DNA from: Burkholderia stabilis
Lineage (GTDB): Bacteria > Pseudomonadota > Gammaproteobacteria > Burkholderiales > Burkholderiaceae
Reading direction: 5' to 3'
Assembly: GCF_001742165.1 (NCBI RefSeq)
Contig: NZ_CP016443.1
Span: 2,976,001-3,040,000, forward strand
DNA: 64,000 nt
Shown here: positions 27,452 to 36,432 of the stretch, in pieces
Numbering within the stretch: position 1 is the first letter of the stretch
How the letters are laid out: every line of letters begins with the position of its first letter
The notes under the pieces: model-generated
Told to the model about the DNA's origin: nothing
Database searches by the model: none
The model's input: the letters and a program-made list of their open reading frames with translations, nothing else
Translations under genes and position numbers: made by a program

Positions 27452-28078
27452 TCAGCGCTGCTGCACGGCCACGCGCAGCCCGAGCGCGATGAAGATCGAG
27501 CCGATGATCTTGCCCTGCCAGCGCGTGAGCCACGTGAGCCGCTTCACGATGCGGCCGAGCGGGCGGATCGAGCACGCGATCAGCGTCGTGTAGAGCGAGC
27601 TGAGCACGACGAAGATCAGCCCGAGCACCGCGAACTGCACGAACGTCGAGCCGCGCTCCGGATGCACGAACTGCGGCATGAACGCGAGGAAGAACAGCGC
27701 GGTCTTCGGATTCAGCACTTCGGCGGGAATCGCCTGCAGGTACGCCGTGAGCGGCGTGACCGGCGACACTTTCGGCAACGACGGATCGGACGGCTTGTCC
27801 AGCAGCGCGCGCACGCCGAGATAGAGCAGGTACGCGGCACCGACCAGCTTCACGACGGTGAACGCGAGCGCCGACGTCATCAGCAGCGCCGACAGCCCGA
27901 CGGCCGCGAACAGCGTGTGCACGAAGTCGCCGCTCGCGACGCCGAGGCCGGTCAGGATGCCGGTCTTGCGGCCGCCCTGCACGGTGCGGCTCAGCACGAG
28001 CAGCACGGCGGGGCCGGGAATCAGGAACAGGCCGAGGACGACGGCGGTGAAGGTGGTCAGCGTGGTCAGGTCGAACAT
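27452..28078 (-). CDS. LysE/RhtB family amino-acid exporter
   Basis: This 208-residue inner-membrane exporter has about six hydrophobic segments and starts MFDLTTLTTFTAVVLGLFLIPGPAVLLVLSR, whose PGP motif typifies the RhtB/LysE family. Other marks are GRKTGILTGLGVASGDFVHTL, LVGAAYLLYLGVRAL and NPKTALFFLAFMPQFV. These proteins export small amino acids or homoserine-lactone-like compounds. It is divergent from the AraC-type regulator at 28259, which may control it. Substrate unknown. Confidence 0.88.
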   Translation of the reverse strand: MFDLTTLTTFTAVVLGLFLIPGPAVLLVLSRTVQGGRKTGILTGLGVASGDFVHTLFAAVGLSALLMTSALAFTVVKLVGAAYLLYLGVRALLDKPSDPSLPKVSPVTPLTAYLQAIPAEVLNPKTALFFLAFMPQFVHPERGSTFVQFAVLGLIFVVLSSLYTTLIACSIRPLGRIVKRLTWLTRWQGKIIGSIFIALGLRVAVQQR

Positions 28079-28258
28079 GGCGGCTCCGGCAGGTGGGCGC
28101 AGCGGCGGGGGATCGGGGCATTGTATTCGGTTCGGCGCGCGGCCGCAGACGCCGCCCGGGTGCGGCGCCGGCCGCCCGGTCGCACCGGCGCCTTTCTGGT
28201 ATAAGCACCAAAGGACGCGCGGGCACGGCGTCCTGCTTCCGTTACCGCCTACCGCGCC

Positions 28259-29059
28259 ATGCACAACTTCCCACCGGTCACCGATCCCGCCGCGGACGCC
28301 GACGTCTATCACGTGCCGCGTCCGCTCGTCGTGTTCGGCGGCTCGGTCGTCGAGCCCGAGCGGCGGCTGGAGCGGCACAGCCATCGCCAGGCGCAACTGC
28401 TCTATACGCGCAGCGGCGTCATCTATTGCGAGATCGACGGCGGCGTATGGAGCGCACCGCCGCAATGCACGGTGTGGATTCCCGGCGGCGTCCCGCATGC
28501 GGCGCGCGGCTCGGCCGACGCGACCTTCTACGGAGTGCTGGTCGAACCCGATGCGGCGCTCGACCTGCCCGCCCGCTGCTGCACGCTGTCGGTGTCGCCG
28601 CTGTTGCGCGAGCTGCTGCTGAAGGCGGCGAGTTTCCCGAACCTGTACGACGTCGACGGGCCGCAAGGGCGGCTGATGGCGACGCTGCTCGACGAACTCG
28701 TCGCGGCGCCGGTCGAGGATCTGTACCTGCCGATGCCGGCCGATCGCCGGTTGCGCAAGCTGATCGACCACCTGCTCGACGATCCGGCCGACAAGTCGCC
28801 GCTGCCCGAACTCGCGCGGTACGCGGGCGTCAGCGAGCGCAGCCTGACGCGGCTCGCGACGAAGGAGCTCGGGATGAGCCTCGGCGACTGGCGCCGGCGG
28901 CTGCACGTCGCGCTGTCGCTGCGGATGCTGACGACCGGCCGCCGCGTGCACCAGATCGCGATCGATCTCGGCTACGAGAGCGCGAGCAGCTTCGTGACGA
29001 TGTTCCGCAAGGCGACCGGCAAGTCGCCGACGCAATTCCTGACCGACCGGCAACGCTGA
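28259..29059 (+). CDS. AraC family regulator with N-terminal cupin
   Basis: This 266-residue regulator has an N-terminal AraC-type cupin ligand pocket (VEPERRLERHSHRQAQLLYTRSGVIYCEI, VWIPGGVPHAARGS) and a C-terminal double HTH (LPELARYAGVSERSLTRLATKELGMSLGDWRRRL; RRVHQIAIDLGYESASSFVTMFRKATGKSPTQF). The second HTH matches the AraC signature well. It is divergent from the LysE-type exporter at 27452-28078, which is a likely target, possibly in response to a toxic amino-acid-like or aromatic compound. Confidence 0.88.
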   Translation: MHNFPPVTDPAADADVYHVPRPLVVFGGSVVEPERRLERHSHRQAQLLYTRSGVIYCEIDGGVWSAPPQCTVWIPGGVPHAARGSADATFYGVLVEPDAALDLPARCCTLSVSPLLRELLLKAASFPNLYDVDGPQGRLMATLLDELVAAPVEDLYLPMPADRRLRKLIDHLLDDPADKSPLPELARYAGVSERSLTRLATKELGMSLGDWRRRLHVALSLRMLTTGRRVHQIAIDLGYESASSFVTMFRKATGKSPTQFLTDRQR

Positions 29060-29137
29060 GCGCGCGCGTGCGTTTGGCCGGATTGAAAAAGCGGTTGGCC
29101 GGGATGCGAAATGACGCAGTTGGCCTCGATCCATAAA

Positions 29138-29154
29138 ATGAGAATCGTTCTCAT
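29138..29154. promoter_or_regulatory. Perfect Fur box
   Basis: ATGAGAA-TCG-TTCTCAT is a perfect 7-bp inverted repeat matching the Burkholderia-style Fur operator (TGAGAAT...TTCTCA). It ends 12 bases before the start of the 29167 gene and partly overlaps its likely promoter, so the gene should be repressed by Fur-Fe2+. Confidence 0.8.
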
Positions 29155-29166
29155 CTGGAGGTCGAC

Positions 29167-29586
29167 ATGCAGATCATCACGACTGAATTCCCGTTTGTCT
29201 GGTTGCGTTACGCCCGTTTGCCGCACACCGATCCCGCCCGCTTGCTTGCCGAACTCGACGCGCTGCTGGCGCGCCGCGAACGCTTCGTTCTTCTGACCGA
29301 CGACGCGCCGTCCGGCGACGATCGCGGCGCCGACGATCACGAGCTGCGCAAGCAGCTCGCGAAATGGAGCAAGGCCAACCGCGCGCAGTCGCGCGAGTGG
29401 ATTCCCGCGATGATCGCGATCGAGCCCGATACGCAACGGCGCGCGGCGCTCGACGCATTTTCGGGCGCGTTCGAGAAGGTCTGGGGCTATCCGCTGAACG
29501 CGGCGGCGACCCGCGACGACGCGCTCGCGCTGGCGCAGCGGCTGCTCGACGAGCCGGCGCGCGGCGCTGTGGCCGTGAACGGCTGA
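29167..29586 (+). CDS. Hypothetical protein, predicted Fur-regulated
   Basis: This 139-residue soluble protein starts MQIITTEFPFVWLRYARLP, with GGAGG seven bases before the ATG. It appears alpha/beta: LLAELDALLARRERFVLLTDDAP near residues 25-48, then an acidic stretch (DDRGADDHE), then LAKWSKANRAQSREWIPAMIAIE, which resembles the pattern of proteins carrying a STAS-like or SpoIIAA-like core, though I cannot confirm this. The gene is preceded by a perfect Fur box, so it is likely expressed under iron limitation. No siderophore genes are next to it. Function unknown. Confidence 0.72.
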   Translation: MQIITTEFPFVWLRYARLPHTDPARLLAELDALLARRERFVLLTDDAPSGDDRGADDHELRKQLAKWSKANRAQSREWIPAMIAIEPDTQRRAALDAFSGAFEKVWGYPLNAAATRDDALALAQRLLDEPARGAVAVNG

Positions 29587-29680
29587 CCCGGCCGCCGCGC
29601 CGGCGGCGCGGCTTTCCTCGACACGCAGGCACGGCGCGCGAAGGCGCGCCGCGGCATGCTGCAACCACGCAGGGGGCTCG

Positions 29681-30673
29681 GTGGACAATCCGATCCGTGC
29701 GATGCGCATCTTCGCGCGCATCGTCGAAATGAACAGCTTTACGCGCGCGGCGCAGGCGCTCGGCATTTCGCGCGCGACCGCGACGCGGACCGTGCAGGAG
29801 CTCGAAGCGGCGCTCGGCATGCCGCTGCTGGTGCGCACGACGCGCGCGCTGCGTGCGACGCCGGAAGGCGACGCGTATTACCGGCGCTGCCTGCGCATCA
29901 CGGCGGACGTCGACGAGCTCGAAGCCAGCATTCGCGGCGCCGCGCTGAATCCGAGCGGGCCGCTGCGCGTCGAAGTGCCGGGATCGGTCGCGGGTGCGAT
30001 CGTGCTGCCGGCGCTCGGCGAGTTTCATGCGCGCCATCCCGATCTCGTGCTGATGCTCGGCGTGTCCGGGCGCGCGGCCGACATGGTCGGCGATGCGGTC
30101 GACTGCGGCATCCGGCTGGGCGAGCTGCCCGATTCGTCGCTCGTCGCGCGCCGGCTGGGCGCGCTCGAGCGCGTGACGTGCGCGAGCCCCGCATATCTCG
30201 GCCGCCACGGCGTCCCGCGCACGCCCGATGATCTCGGCGCGCATCGCGCGGTCGGCGGCGCGTCCGTTACCGGCCAGCGCACGGCCGAACTCGAATTCGT
30301 CGCGGACGGCGCGGTGCGCAAGGCGCGGCTCGACGGCATCGTCAGCGTGGACGACGAACACGCGTACCTCGCGTGCGGCGTGCACGGCCTCGGGCTGATC
30401 CAGCCGCCGCGCGTCGCCGCGCAGCCGCTGATCGACGCGGGGCTGTTGCGCGAAGTGCTGCCGCAATGGCGGCCCGGTGCGATTGCCGTGTCGGCCGTCT
30501 ACGTGAAGCGTCCGCATGTGTCGCCGGGCGTGAGGGCGTTCGTCGACTGGATGGCGGAGCGGTTCGCGCAGGACCGGGAGGGCGTGGTCGCGGCGGGGGC
30601 GATGGTGCGACCGCCGGTGCCGGAAGCCGTCGAGATGAATGATCGCGAGGGCAGTCAGGTGGCGATGGCGTGA
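29681..30673 (+). CDS. LysR family transcriptional regulator
   Basis: This 330-residue LTTR has an N-terminal HTH (MNSFTRAAQALGISRATATRTVQELEAALGMPLLVRTTR) and a substrate-binding domain of the group that auto-identifies as CrgA-like (LRVEVPGSVAGAIVLPALGEFHARHPDLVL, CGIRLGELPDSSLVARRLG). The GTG start at 29681 follows AGGGGGCTCG. It lies 94 bases after the Fur-box gene on the same strand. The C-terminal tail beyond the effector domain (REGVVAAGAMVRPP...) is longer than usual. No divergent partner gene is present, so its target is not evident. Confidence 0.87.
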   Translation: MDNPIRAMRIFARIVEMNSFTRAAQALGISRATATRTVQELEAALGMPLLVRTTRALRATPEGDAYYRRCLRITADVDELEASIRGAALNPSGPLRVEVPGSVAGAIVLPALGEFHARHPDLVLMLGVSGRAADMVGDAVDCGIRLGELPDSSLVARRLGALERVTCASPAYLGRHGVPRTPDDLGAHRAVGGASVTGQRTAELEFVADGAVRKARLDGIVSVDDEHAYLACGVHGLGLIQPPRVAAQPLIDAGLLREVLPQWRPGAIAVSAVYVKRPHVSPGVRAFVDWMAERFAQDREGVVAAGAMVRPPVPEAVEMNDREGSQVAMA

Positions 30674-30982
30674 ACGAGGCGCGCTGAACGCAGGGCAATC
30701 AATCGTTCGCGAGATGGAACGCGTCGGCCATGTGCTCCTGCTCGCGGGCAGGCAGTGCGAGCCGCGTCGCAAAGCGAAATCCGGTGCCTCGCGATGTAAA
30801 TATTCTGGCGATTGTTTGCCGTGTATCACCAGGATATTTGCTTTTCGATACCAGCCTGGCCGGGACCAGCCCGCGCGTATCCGGAGCGAAGCGTGGTCAA
30901 GTGTGGAGCGATTCCGCCGCCGCGCGTTGTCCGTGCCGGACGCACGCGGAGACGGTGGCTTGCGCGATCCGTACTGTTTTCC
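30674..30982. other. Intergenic region between two convergent LysR genes
   Basis: No gene is supported in these 309 bases. It contains an imperfect inverted repeat, AAATATTCTGG at 30798-30808 with CCAGGATATTT at 30829-30839, in a short AT-rich patch. This could be a hairpin or a protein-binding site. No T-run terminator is seen. Confidence 0.45.
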
Positions 30983-31903
30983 CTACACCGCCCGTAACCG
31001 CCCCAACTCGTCCGCCAGAAAATCGACGAACGCGCGAATCCGCGCGGACATCTGATGCCGCTGCGCGTACACCGCATAAATATCCGCGCTCGGCGTTTCA
31101 TGGTCGGGCAGCACGACGACGAGGCGGCCGTCGGCGAGATAGTCGCGCAGATCCCATTCCGCGCGCATCAGGATGCCGTGCCCGTCGAGCGCCCACTTCA
31201 CGGCGATCTCGCCGTCGTTCGTCGTCAGGTTGCCGTTGATCCGCACGGCTTCCGTGTTGCGCGCCGCGCCGCGGCCGCTCGTCAGCCGCCACACGCCGTA
31301 GCCCTCGTCGCCCTGGCGGATGCCGATGCAGTTGTGCCGCGTCAGGTCGTGCGGCGTGCCGGGCGTCCCGTGCTGCGCGAGATACGCGGGCGCAGCGCAC
31401 AGCAGCCGGCGGTTTGGCGCGAGCCGCCGCGCGACGACGCGCGTGTCGGGCGGCTCGCCGAAGCGGATGCATACGTCGAACGCATCGTCGGTGAGCGGCG
31501 GCGGCATCACCGACAGCTGCAGTTGCACGGACACCTCCGGATAACGCGCGACGAAGCGCGAGATCGCGGGGCCGACGTGGCTGCGCCCGAAACCGAGTGT
31601 CGCGTTCACGCGCAGCAGCCCCTTCGGGCGCTGCTTCGCGCTGCCGAGCAGTTCGCCCAGCTCGTCCATCTGATCGAGGATCCGGCGCGCGTAGTCGAGA
31701 TACACGTCGCCTTCGGGCGTCAGCATCATCCGCCGCGTCGTGCGGTTGACGAGCGTCACGCCCGCGCGCCGCTCCATCTGCGTGAGCCGCTTGCTGACGG
31801 CCGCCGCGGTCAACCCTAGTTCGCGCGCGGCCGCGCTCAGGCTGCCCGACGCGGCCAGCGTCGAGAAGAAGCCGAGATCGGCCGGCTGGACGGTATCCGT
31901 CAT
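30983..31903 (-). CDS. LysR family regulator, probably of the tartrate genes
   Basis: This 306-residue LTTR has the HTH GSLSAAARELGLTAAAVSKRLTQMERRAGVTLVNRTTRR and an effector domain starting GLLRVNATLGFGRSHVGPAISRF. It is divergent from ttuC at 32012, the classic LysR arrangement, and is probably its regulator (TtuA-like role). The 108-base gap holds AAAG-ATG-CTTT around 31927-31937, a plausible half-palindromic LysR contact near the ttuC promoter. The product directly resembles regulators annotated for tartrate/malate-type dehydrogenases, but the effector is inferred from context. Confidence 0.88.
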   Translation of the reverse strand: MTDTVQPADLGFFSTLAASGSLSAAARELGLTAAAVSKRLTQMERRAGVTLVNRTTRRMMLTPEGDVYLDYARRILDQMDELGELLGSAKQRPKGLLRVNATLGFGRSHVGPAISRFVARYPEVSVQLQLSVMPPPLTDDAFDVCIRFGEPPDTRVVARRLAPNRRLLCAAPAYLAQHGTPGTPHDLTRHNCIGIRQGDEGYGVWRLTSGRGAARNTEAVRINGNLTTNDGEIAVKWALDGHGILMRAEWDLRDYLADGRLVVVLPDHETPSADIYAVYAQRHQMSARIRAFVDFLADELGRLRAV

Positions 31904-32011
31904 GACGGGATTCGTGAATTAAAGTTAAAGATGCTTTGAGTATAGCCCAGGTTTCTACACTCCCGGTTCGGTAAAGTGCGCTCACGCTCACGATCAATCG
32001 AGGAAGTCAGC

Positions 32012-33094
32012 ATGAAGACCTACCGTATCGCAACGATTCCCGGCGACGGCATCGGCAAGGAAGTGGTGCCTGCGGCCAAGCAGGTGCTGGAAGCGCTGGC
32101 CCGCGGCAGCGACCGCTTTGCGTTCGAGTTCGAGGATTTCGACTGGGGCGCCGATTACTACCGCCAGCATGGCGCGATGATGCCGGCCGACGGGCTCGAC
32201 GCGCTGCGCGGCAAGGACGCGATCCTGTTCGGCTCGGCGGGCGACCCCGACGTGCCCGACCACGTGACGCTGTGGGGGCTGCGCCTGAAGATCTGCCAGG
32301 GCTTCGACCAGTACGCGAACGTGCGCCCGACGCGCATCCTGCCCGGCATCGACGCGCCGCTGAAGCGTTGCGGGCCGGACGACCTGAACTGGGTCATCGT
32401 CCGCGAGAACTCCGAGGGCGAATACGCGGGCGTCGGCGGCCGTGTGCATCAGGGCCATCCGATCGAGGCCGCGACCGACGTGTCGATCCTCACGCGCGCC
32501 GGCGTCGAACGCATCATGCGCTTTGCGTTCCGGCTCGCGCAGTCGCGTCCGCGCAAGCTGCTGACCGTCATCACGAAAAGCAACGCGCAGCGGCACGCGA
32601 TGGTGATGTGGGACGAGATCGCGAAGCAGATCGCGCAGGAATTCCCCGACGTGACGTGGGACAAGGAACTCGTCGACGCGGCGACCGCGCGCATGGTTAA
32701 CCGCCCGGCGTCGCTCGACACGATCGTCGCGACCAACCTGCACGCGGACATCCTCAGCGATCTCGCCGCCGCGCTCGCCGGCAGCCTCGGCATCGCGCCG
32801 ACCGGCAACATCGATCCCGAGCGCCGTTATCCGTCGATGTTCGAGCCGATCCACGGCTCCGCGTTCGACATCATGGGCAAGGGGCTCGCGAATCCGGTCG
32901 GTACGTTCTGGTCGGTCGTGATGCTGCTCGAGCATCTCGGCGAAACGGACGCCGCCGCGCGCGTGATGCAGGCGATCGAGGCCGTCACGGCCGACCCGTC
33001 GCTGCACACGCGCGATCTCGGCGGCAGCGCGACGACCGCGCAGGTGACGGCGGCCGTCTGCGAGCGCGTCGCGAACGCGGCGGTCGCGGCCTGA
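32012..33094 (+). CDS. ttuC: Tartrate dehydrogenase/decarboxylase
   Basis: This 360-residue member of the isocitrate/isopropylmalate dehydrogenase superfamily starts MKTYRIATIPGDGIGKEVVP. It shows the substrate arginine region RLKICQGFDQYANVRPTRI, the tartrate-dehydrogenase stretch NWVIVRENSEGEYAGVGGRVHQG, lysine/aspartate residues in VITKSNAQRHAMVMWDE and TNLHADILSDLAAALAGSLGIAPTGNI, and the NAD region MFEPIHGSAFDIMGKGLANPVG. It oxidises or decarboxylates tartrate and related hydroxyacids (D-malate is an alternative substrate in this family). It is followed by an MFS carrier in the same direction. Confidence 0.92.
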   Translation: MKTYRIATIPGDGIGKEVVPAAKQVLEALARGSDRFAFEFEDFDWGADYYRQHGAMMPADGLDALRGKDAILFGSAGDPDVPDHVTLWGLRLKICQGFDQYANVRPTRILPGIDAPLKRCGPDDLNWVIVRENSEGEYAGVGGRVHQGHPIEAATDVSILTRAGVERIMRFAFRLAQSRPRKLLTVITKSNAQRHAMVMWDEIAKQIAQEFPDVTWDKELVDAATARMVNRPASLDTIVATNLHADILSDLAAALAGSLGIAPTGNIDPERRYPSMFEPIHGSAFDIMGKGLANPVGTFWSVVMLLEHLGETDAAARVMQAIEAVTADPSLHTRDLGGSATTAQVTAAVCERVANAAVAA

Positions 33095-33284
33095 CTCGCC
33101 GCAGCGATGCACAAGCACGCCGCGACGTAGCGGCGGCGCGTGCGCGCAACCCGCTTCGTCACACCGGAATTTCCTGCCCGCGACTCGCGCATCCGACGCG
33201 AGCCGGGCGCCGGCCGGCCGCTTCGTGGCGGCGCCGGCGAGCATTCACAGACAGAGCACGGCTCGACCTCGAAGGAGGAGACAC

Positions 33285-34595
33285 ATGCAAACGGATCTGG
33301 AAACCCGCGTCGCGCGGAAACTGATGTGGCGCATCATTCCGTTCGTGATGCTGCTTTACTTCGTCAGCTTTCTCGATCGCGTCAACGTCGGCTTCGCCGC
33401 GATGACGATGAACAAGGCGATCGGCCTGTCGCCGACCGCGTTCGGGTTCGGCGGCGGCCTGTTCTTCATCGGCTACTTCCTGTTCGAAGTGCCGTCCAAC
33501 CTGATCCTGCACCGCGTCGGCGCGCGCATCTGGATCGCGCGCGTGATGATTACGTGGGGCATCGTGTCGGCGGTGTCCGCGTTCGCGGCCGGGCCGACGA
33601 GCTTCTATGTGCTGCGCTTCCTGCTCGGCATGGCCGAAGCCGGGTTCTTCCCCGGCATCATCCTGTACCTGAGCCTGTGGTTTCCCGCGAAGCAGCGCGC
33701 GGTGGCGGCCGCGTGGTTCATGGCGGCCGCGCCGATCTCGACCGCGATCGGCTCGCCGCTGTCGGGCGCGATCATGCAGATGCCGCCGATGTTCGGTCTT
33801 GCCGACTGGCAGATGCTGTACGTCGTCGAAGCGCTGCCGGCGGTCGTGCTCGGTTTCGTCGTGCTGAAGTGCCTGACCGATTCGCCGTCGAAGGCCGCGT
33901 GGCTGGGGCCCGACGAGCGCGACTGGCTGATCGCGAAGCTGAAAACCGAAGCCGACGCGCGGCACACGCATGCCGGGCACACGGCCGGCGCGTGGCAGGC
34001 GCTGCGCGACCCGCGCGTGCTGGCGCTCGCGCTGATCTACTTCGGCACGTCGGCGGGGTTGTACACGCTCGGCCTGTGGGCGCCGCTGATGGTCAAGCAG
34101 TTCGGCTTCACCGCGTTGCAGACGGGCTTGCTGACCGGCATCCCGAGCATCGCCGCCGTCGTCGCGATGATCGCGTGGGCGCGGCATTCGGATCGCACCG
34201 GCGAGCGCACGTGGCACGTCGTGATTCCGTGCGTGCTCGCCTGCATCGGCTTCGTGTTCGCGGGGCAGGCGAGCACCGCGCTGCTGACCGTGCTCGCGCT
34301 GGTCGTCGTCAACATCGGGATCAGCGCCGCGAAGGCGCCGCTGTGGGCGATGCCGAGCGCGTTCCTGTCCGGCGCCGGCGCGGCGGCGGGGATCGCGATG
34401 ATCAACTCGATCGGCAATCTCGGCGGATTCGTCGGGCCGTTCGCGATCGGCTGGCTGAAGCACGTGACGGGCGGGTATGCGGCGGGGCTCTACGTGGTGG
34501 CCGGGACGCTCGCGGTGTCGGCGGTCGTCACGCTGATGTTGAGCCGCAAGGGGGCGAGCGACGAAGCGGTGACGGGCGTACGGCATCACCCGTAG
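33285..34595 (+). CDS. MFS tartrate/anion:cation symporter (TtuB-like)
   Basis: This 436-residue, 12-helix transporter of the anion:cation symporter family starts MQTDLETRVARKLMWRIIPFVMLLYFVSFLDRVNVGFAAMTMN. It carries GGGLFFIGYFLFEVPSNLILHRVGARIWIARVMI, RFLLGMAEAGFFPGIILYLSLWFPAKQRA, and WARHSDRTGERTWH between helices 8 and 9. Such carriers import tartrate or phthalate-type acids. GGAGGAG precedes the ATG. It follows ttuC by 190 bases and probably forms one transcript, supplying the substrate of that enzyme. Confidence 0.9.
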   Translation: MQTDLETRVARKLMWRIIPFVMLLYFVSFLDRVNVGFAAMTMNKAIGLSPTAFGFGGGLFFIGYFLFEVPSNLILHRVGARIWIARVMITWGIVSAVSAFAAGPTSFYVLRFLLGMAEAGFFPGIILYLSLWFPAKQRAVAAAWFMAAAPISTAIGSPLSGAIMQMPPMFGLADWQMLYVVEALPAVVLGFVVLKCLTDSPSKAAWLGPDERDWLIAKLKTEADARHTHAGHTAGAWQALRDPRVLALALIYFGTSAGLYTLGLWAPLMVKQFGFTALQTGLLTGIPSIAAVVAMIAWARHSDRTGERTWHVVIPCVLACIGFVFAGQASTALLTVLALVVVNIGISAAKAPLWAMPSAFLSGAGAAAGIAMINSIGNLGGFVGPFAIGWLKHVTGGYAAGLYVVAGTLAVSAVVTLMLSRKGASDEAVTGVRHHP

Positions 34596-34678
34596 GCCCG
34601 GCGTTCATGCCGACACGCCGGGCAGGCGCGCATCGCGTGCTTGCCCGGCGCAGTGCTTCATTGCACGGCCACGTGCGA

Positions 34679-35473
34679 TCAGCTGTGCGTCAGCGTCAGC
34701 GCATAGAACTTCACGACGGTGCCGGGCGTCGTCAGCGGCGTGCCGGACACGGCCGTCTGGTCGTAGTCGCCGGCCTTGAAGTAGAAGTGCTCGCCGTCGA
34801 AGCTCGAATCCATCGTGAAAGTCTTGGTCGTGCCGTTCGCGGTGACGGTGATCGTCGTGCCGCTCAGGCCCAGCGTATAGCTGAACTTCTTGCCGACGCC
34901 GACCGTCGTGATCGGCGTGGTCGTCGACTTGCCGCCCTGGTTGGTGCTTTCGAGCAGCAGTTGCACGACGCCGCCCGACGTGAACTGCAGCTCGCACAGC
35001 GGCTTGCTCGGGCCGCTGCCCTGGAAGATCTGGCCGATCGTCGTGTGTCCGGGCACTTGCGTGACGGCTACCGTCGCATTCAGCCGGTTGGTGCCGGACG
35101 TCGGCCAGATCGCGTTCTCGCGCAGTTCCGTGCGCGGATGCAGCGAGCCGGACGTCGTCCAGCCCTGCGTCGGGTCCATCATCACCATCGAGCCGTCGCC
35201 GCTGTCCGTATAGAAATACGTCGGGTTCACGTAGCCGCCCGCGAGCGACGAACCGCTCACCGTGTCGACGTTGCCCGACGAGCCGGTCGGCAGTTGCAGT
35301 GTGAACGGCGCGAGGTTGAAGTTCGAGCCGGGCGGGCTGGACGGACTGAGCGCCATCGCCGTGGCCTGCTGGTTGGCGACGGCGGCCGGGCTGGCCGGGT
35401 CGTCACCACCGCAGGCGGACAGGAAGGCAGCGGACAGAACGGCGACGACGCACGGGATGATCGTGTTCTTCAT
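34679..35473 (-). CDS. PL7-family alginate-lyase-like lipoprotein with variant active-site motif
   Basis: This 264-residue predicted lipoprotein starts MKNTIIPCVVAVLSAAFLSAC with the lipobox LSAC. The rest is a jelly-roll of the alginate_lyase2/PL7 family: FTLQLPTGSSG, SLHPRTELRENA with the RTELRE substrate motif, TTIGQIFQG..., and YFKAGDYDQT with the catalytic tyrosine. In characterised PL7 lyases the middle motif is QIH or QVH with a catalytic histidine; here it reads QIF, so activity or specificity may differ. The start follows a good AGAG-rich site. It would face the periplasm or cell surface and bind or cut uronate polysaccharides. Confidence 0.8.
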   Translation of the reverse strand: MKNTIIPCVVAVLSAAFLSACGGDDPASPAAVANQQATAMALSPSSPPGSNFNLAPFTLQLPTGSSGNVDTVSGSSLAGGYVNPTYFYTDSGDGSMVMMDPTQGWTTSGSLHPRTELRENAIWPTSGTNRLNATVAVTQVPGHTTIGQIFQGSGPSKPLCELQFTSGGVVQLLLESTNQGGKSTTTPITTVGVGKKFSYTLGLSGTTITVTANGTTKTFTMDSSFDGEHFYFKAGDYDQTAVSGTPLTTPGTVVKFYALTLTHS

Positions 35474-35809
35474 GGTGTCTCTCTCTGATGGTCCGTGGCT
35501 GGGCGCCACGTTGTGGATAACGTTTTCTTTTTTTGGCAACGATTACCGGAAGGCAATCGTGTGCCCGCAGAAAGCACTCCAAAATACAGAAAGCAGGTAT
35601 GTTTCGACGGCTGGAAAATTGCGTCTTAGATGCGGGATTTTTGATGCTTTCGATCGGCTTTCCGGGTTGATGCGTCGACCGACCGGAAATGATGCTAGCA
35701 AGAAGGGATCAAAGAGTAAACGTTTTCCTTATCGAGCAAGACGATGCCGCGATCCGTTGCCGTGTCGTGGCGCGCCGGATCTCGTATCGGCTCGAGGCCG
35801 GCGTGTGCG
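35474..35809. other. Intergenic region upstream of the PL7 gene
   Basis: No gene is supported in these 336 bases. Composition is lower in GC than the flanks, with short A/T tracts near 35520-35545 and 35630-35645, consistent with the promoter of the PL7 gene (leftward). Nothing else is recognised. Confidence 0.45.
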
Positions 35810-36307
35810 TTACGACTCCGTCGCCGCGACGTGCCGCGCGATGCGTGCCGCGCATGCGTCGGGCGTCGCGTCGGACGTATCGATCACCATCTGGCTGAAC
35901 GGCCGCGACGCATAACCTTCGCGATACATCTCGGCGATCCGGCTGCGCTCCCAGTCCGTAAGTGCGCGCGAGCCGCGATCGGATGCCGCGACGTGTTCGG
36001 GCGGCGCGAGCGTCGCGACGAACAGCCGCGCATTGCGTGCATCGCAGGCGGCGCGCAGCCGCGCGAATTCCGCTTCGCCGATCGGATAGGCGATGACGAG
36101 ATGACGCTCGCGCGCATCGGTGATCTGCGTGACGAGCCGCTCCAGCGCGATTGCCCACTGCACGTCGAACGGGGCGTCGTCGGGCGCATCGTGATCGTCG
36201 CCGTCGATGAAGCGCGCATCGGCCAGCACGCGCGCGAGCGCAAGACCGATCGTCGTCTTGCCGCTGTTGATCGGGCCGTTCAGGTGGATGACGGTGAGTG
36301 GAATCAT
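35810..36307 (-). CDS. Small P-loop kinase-like NTPase
   Basis: This 165-residue single-domain P-loop protein has Walker A GPINSGKTT (11-19), an FIDGDDHDAPDDAPFD acidic segment like the substrate-binding DxD of shikimate/gluconate-type kinases, RHLVIAYPIGEAEFARLRA, and a lid-like stretch RALTDWERSRIAEMYREGYASRPF. It probably phosphorylates a small molecule or nucleotide; the substrate is unknown. No operon partner is evident: the next genes on the same strand are argG (upstream) and the PL7 lipoprotein (downstream), each well separated. Confidence 0.78.
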   Translation of the reverse strand: MIPLTVIHLNGPINSGKTTIGLALARVLADARFIDGDDHDAPDDAPFDVQWAIALERLVTQITDARERHLVIAYPIGEAEFARLRAACDARNARLFVATLAPPEHVAASDRGSRALTDWERSRIAEMYREGYASRPFSQMVIDTSDATPDACAARIARHVAATES

Positions 36308-36432
36308 GAGGGCGTGCAGGAACCGGACGACTCGCAGCTTGCCATGATCGGTGCGGCGTTGCAGTGCCGTCGGCGCGTCATGCGACGTGGTGCGATTGCG
36401 GGGAAAACGAAACGGGCGGGGGGAAGGAGAGA

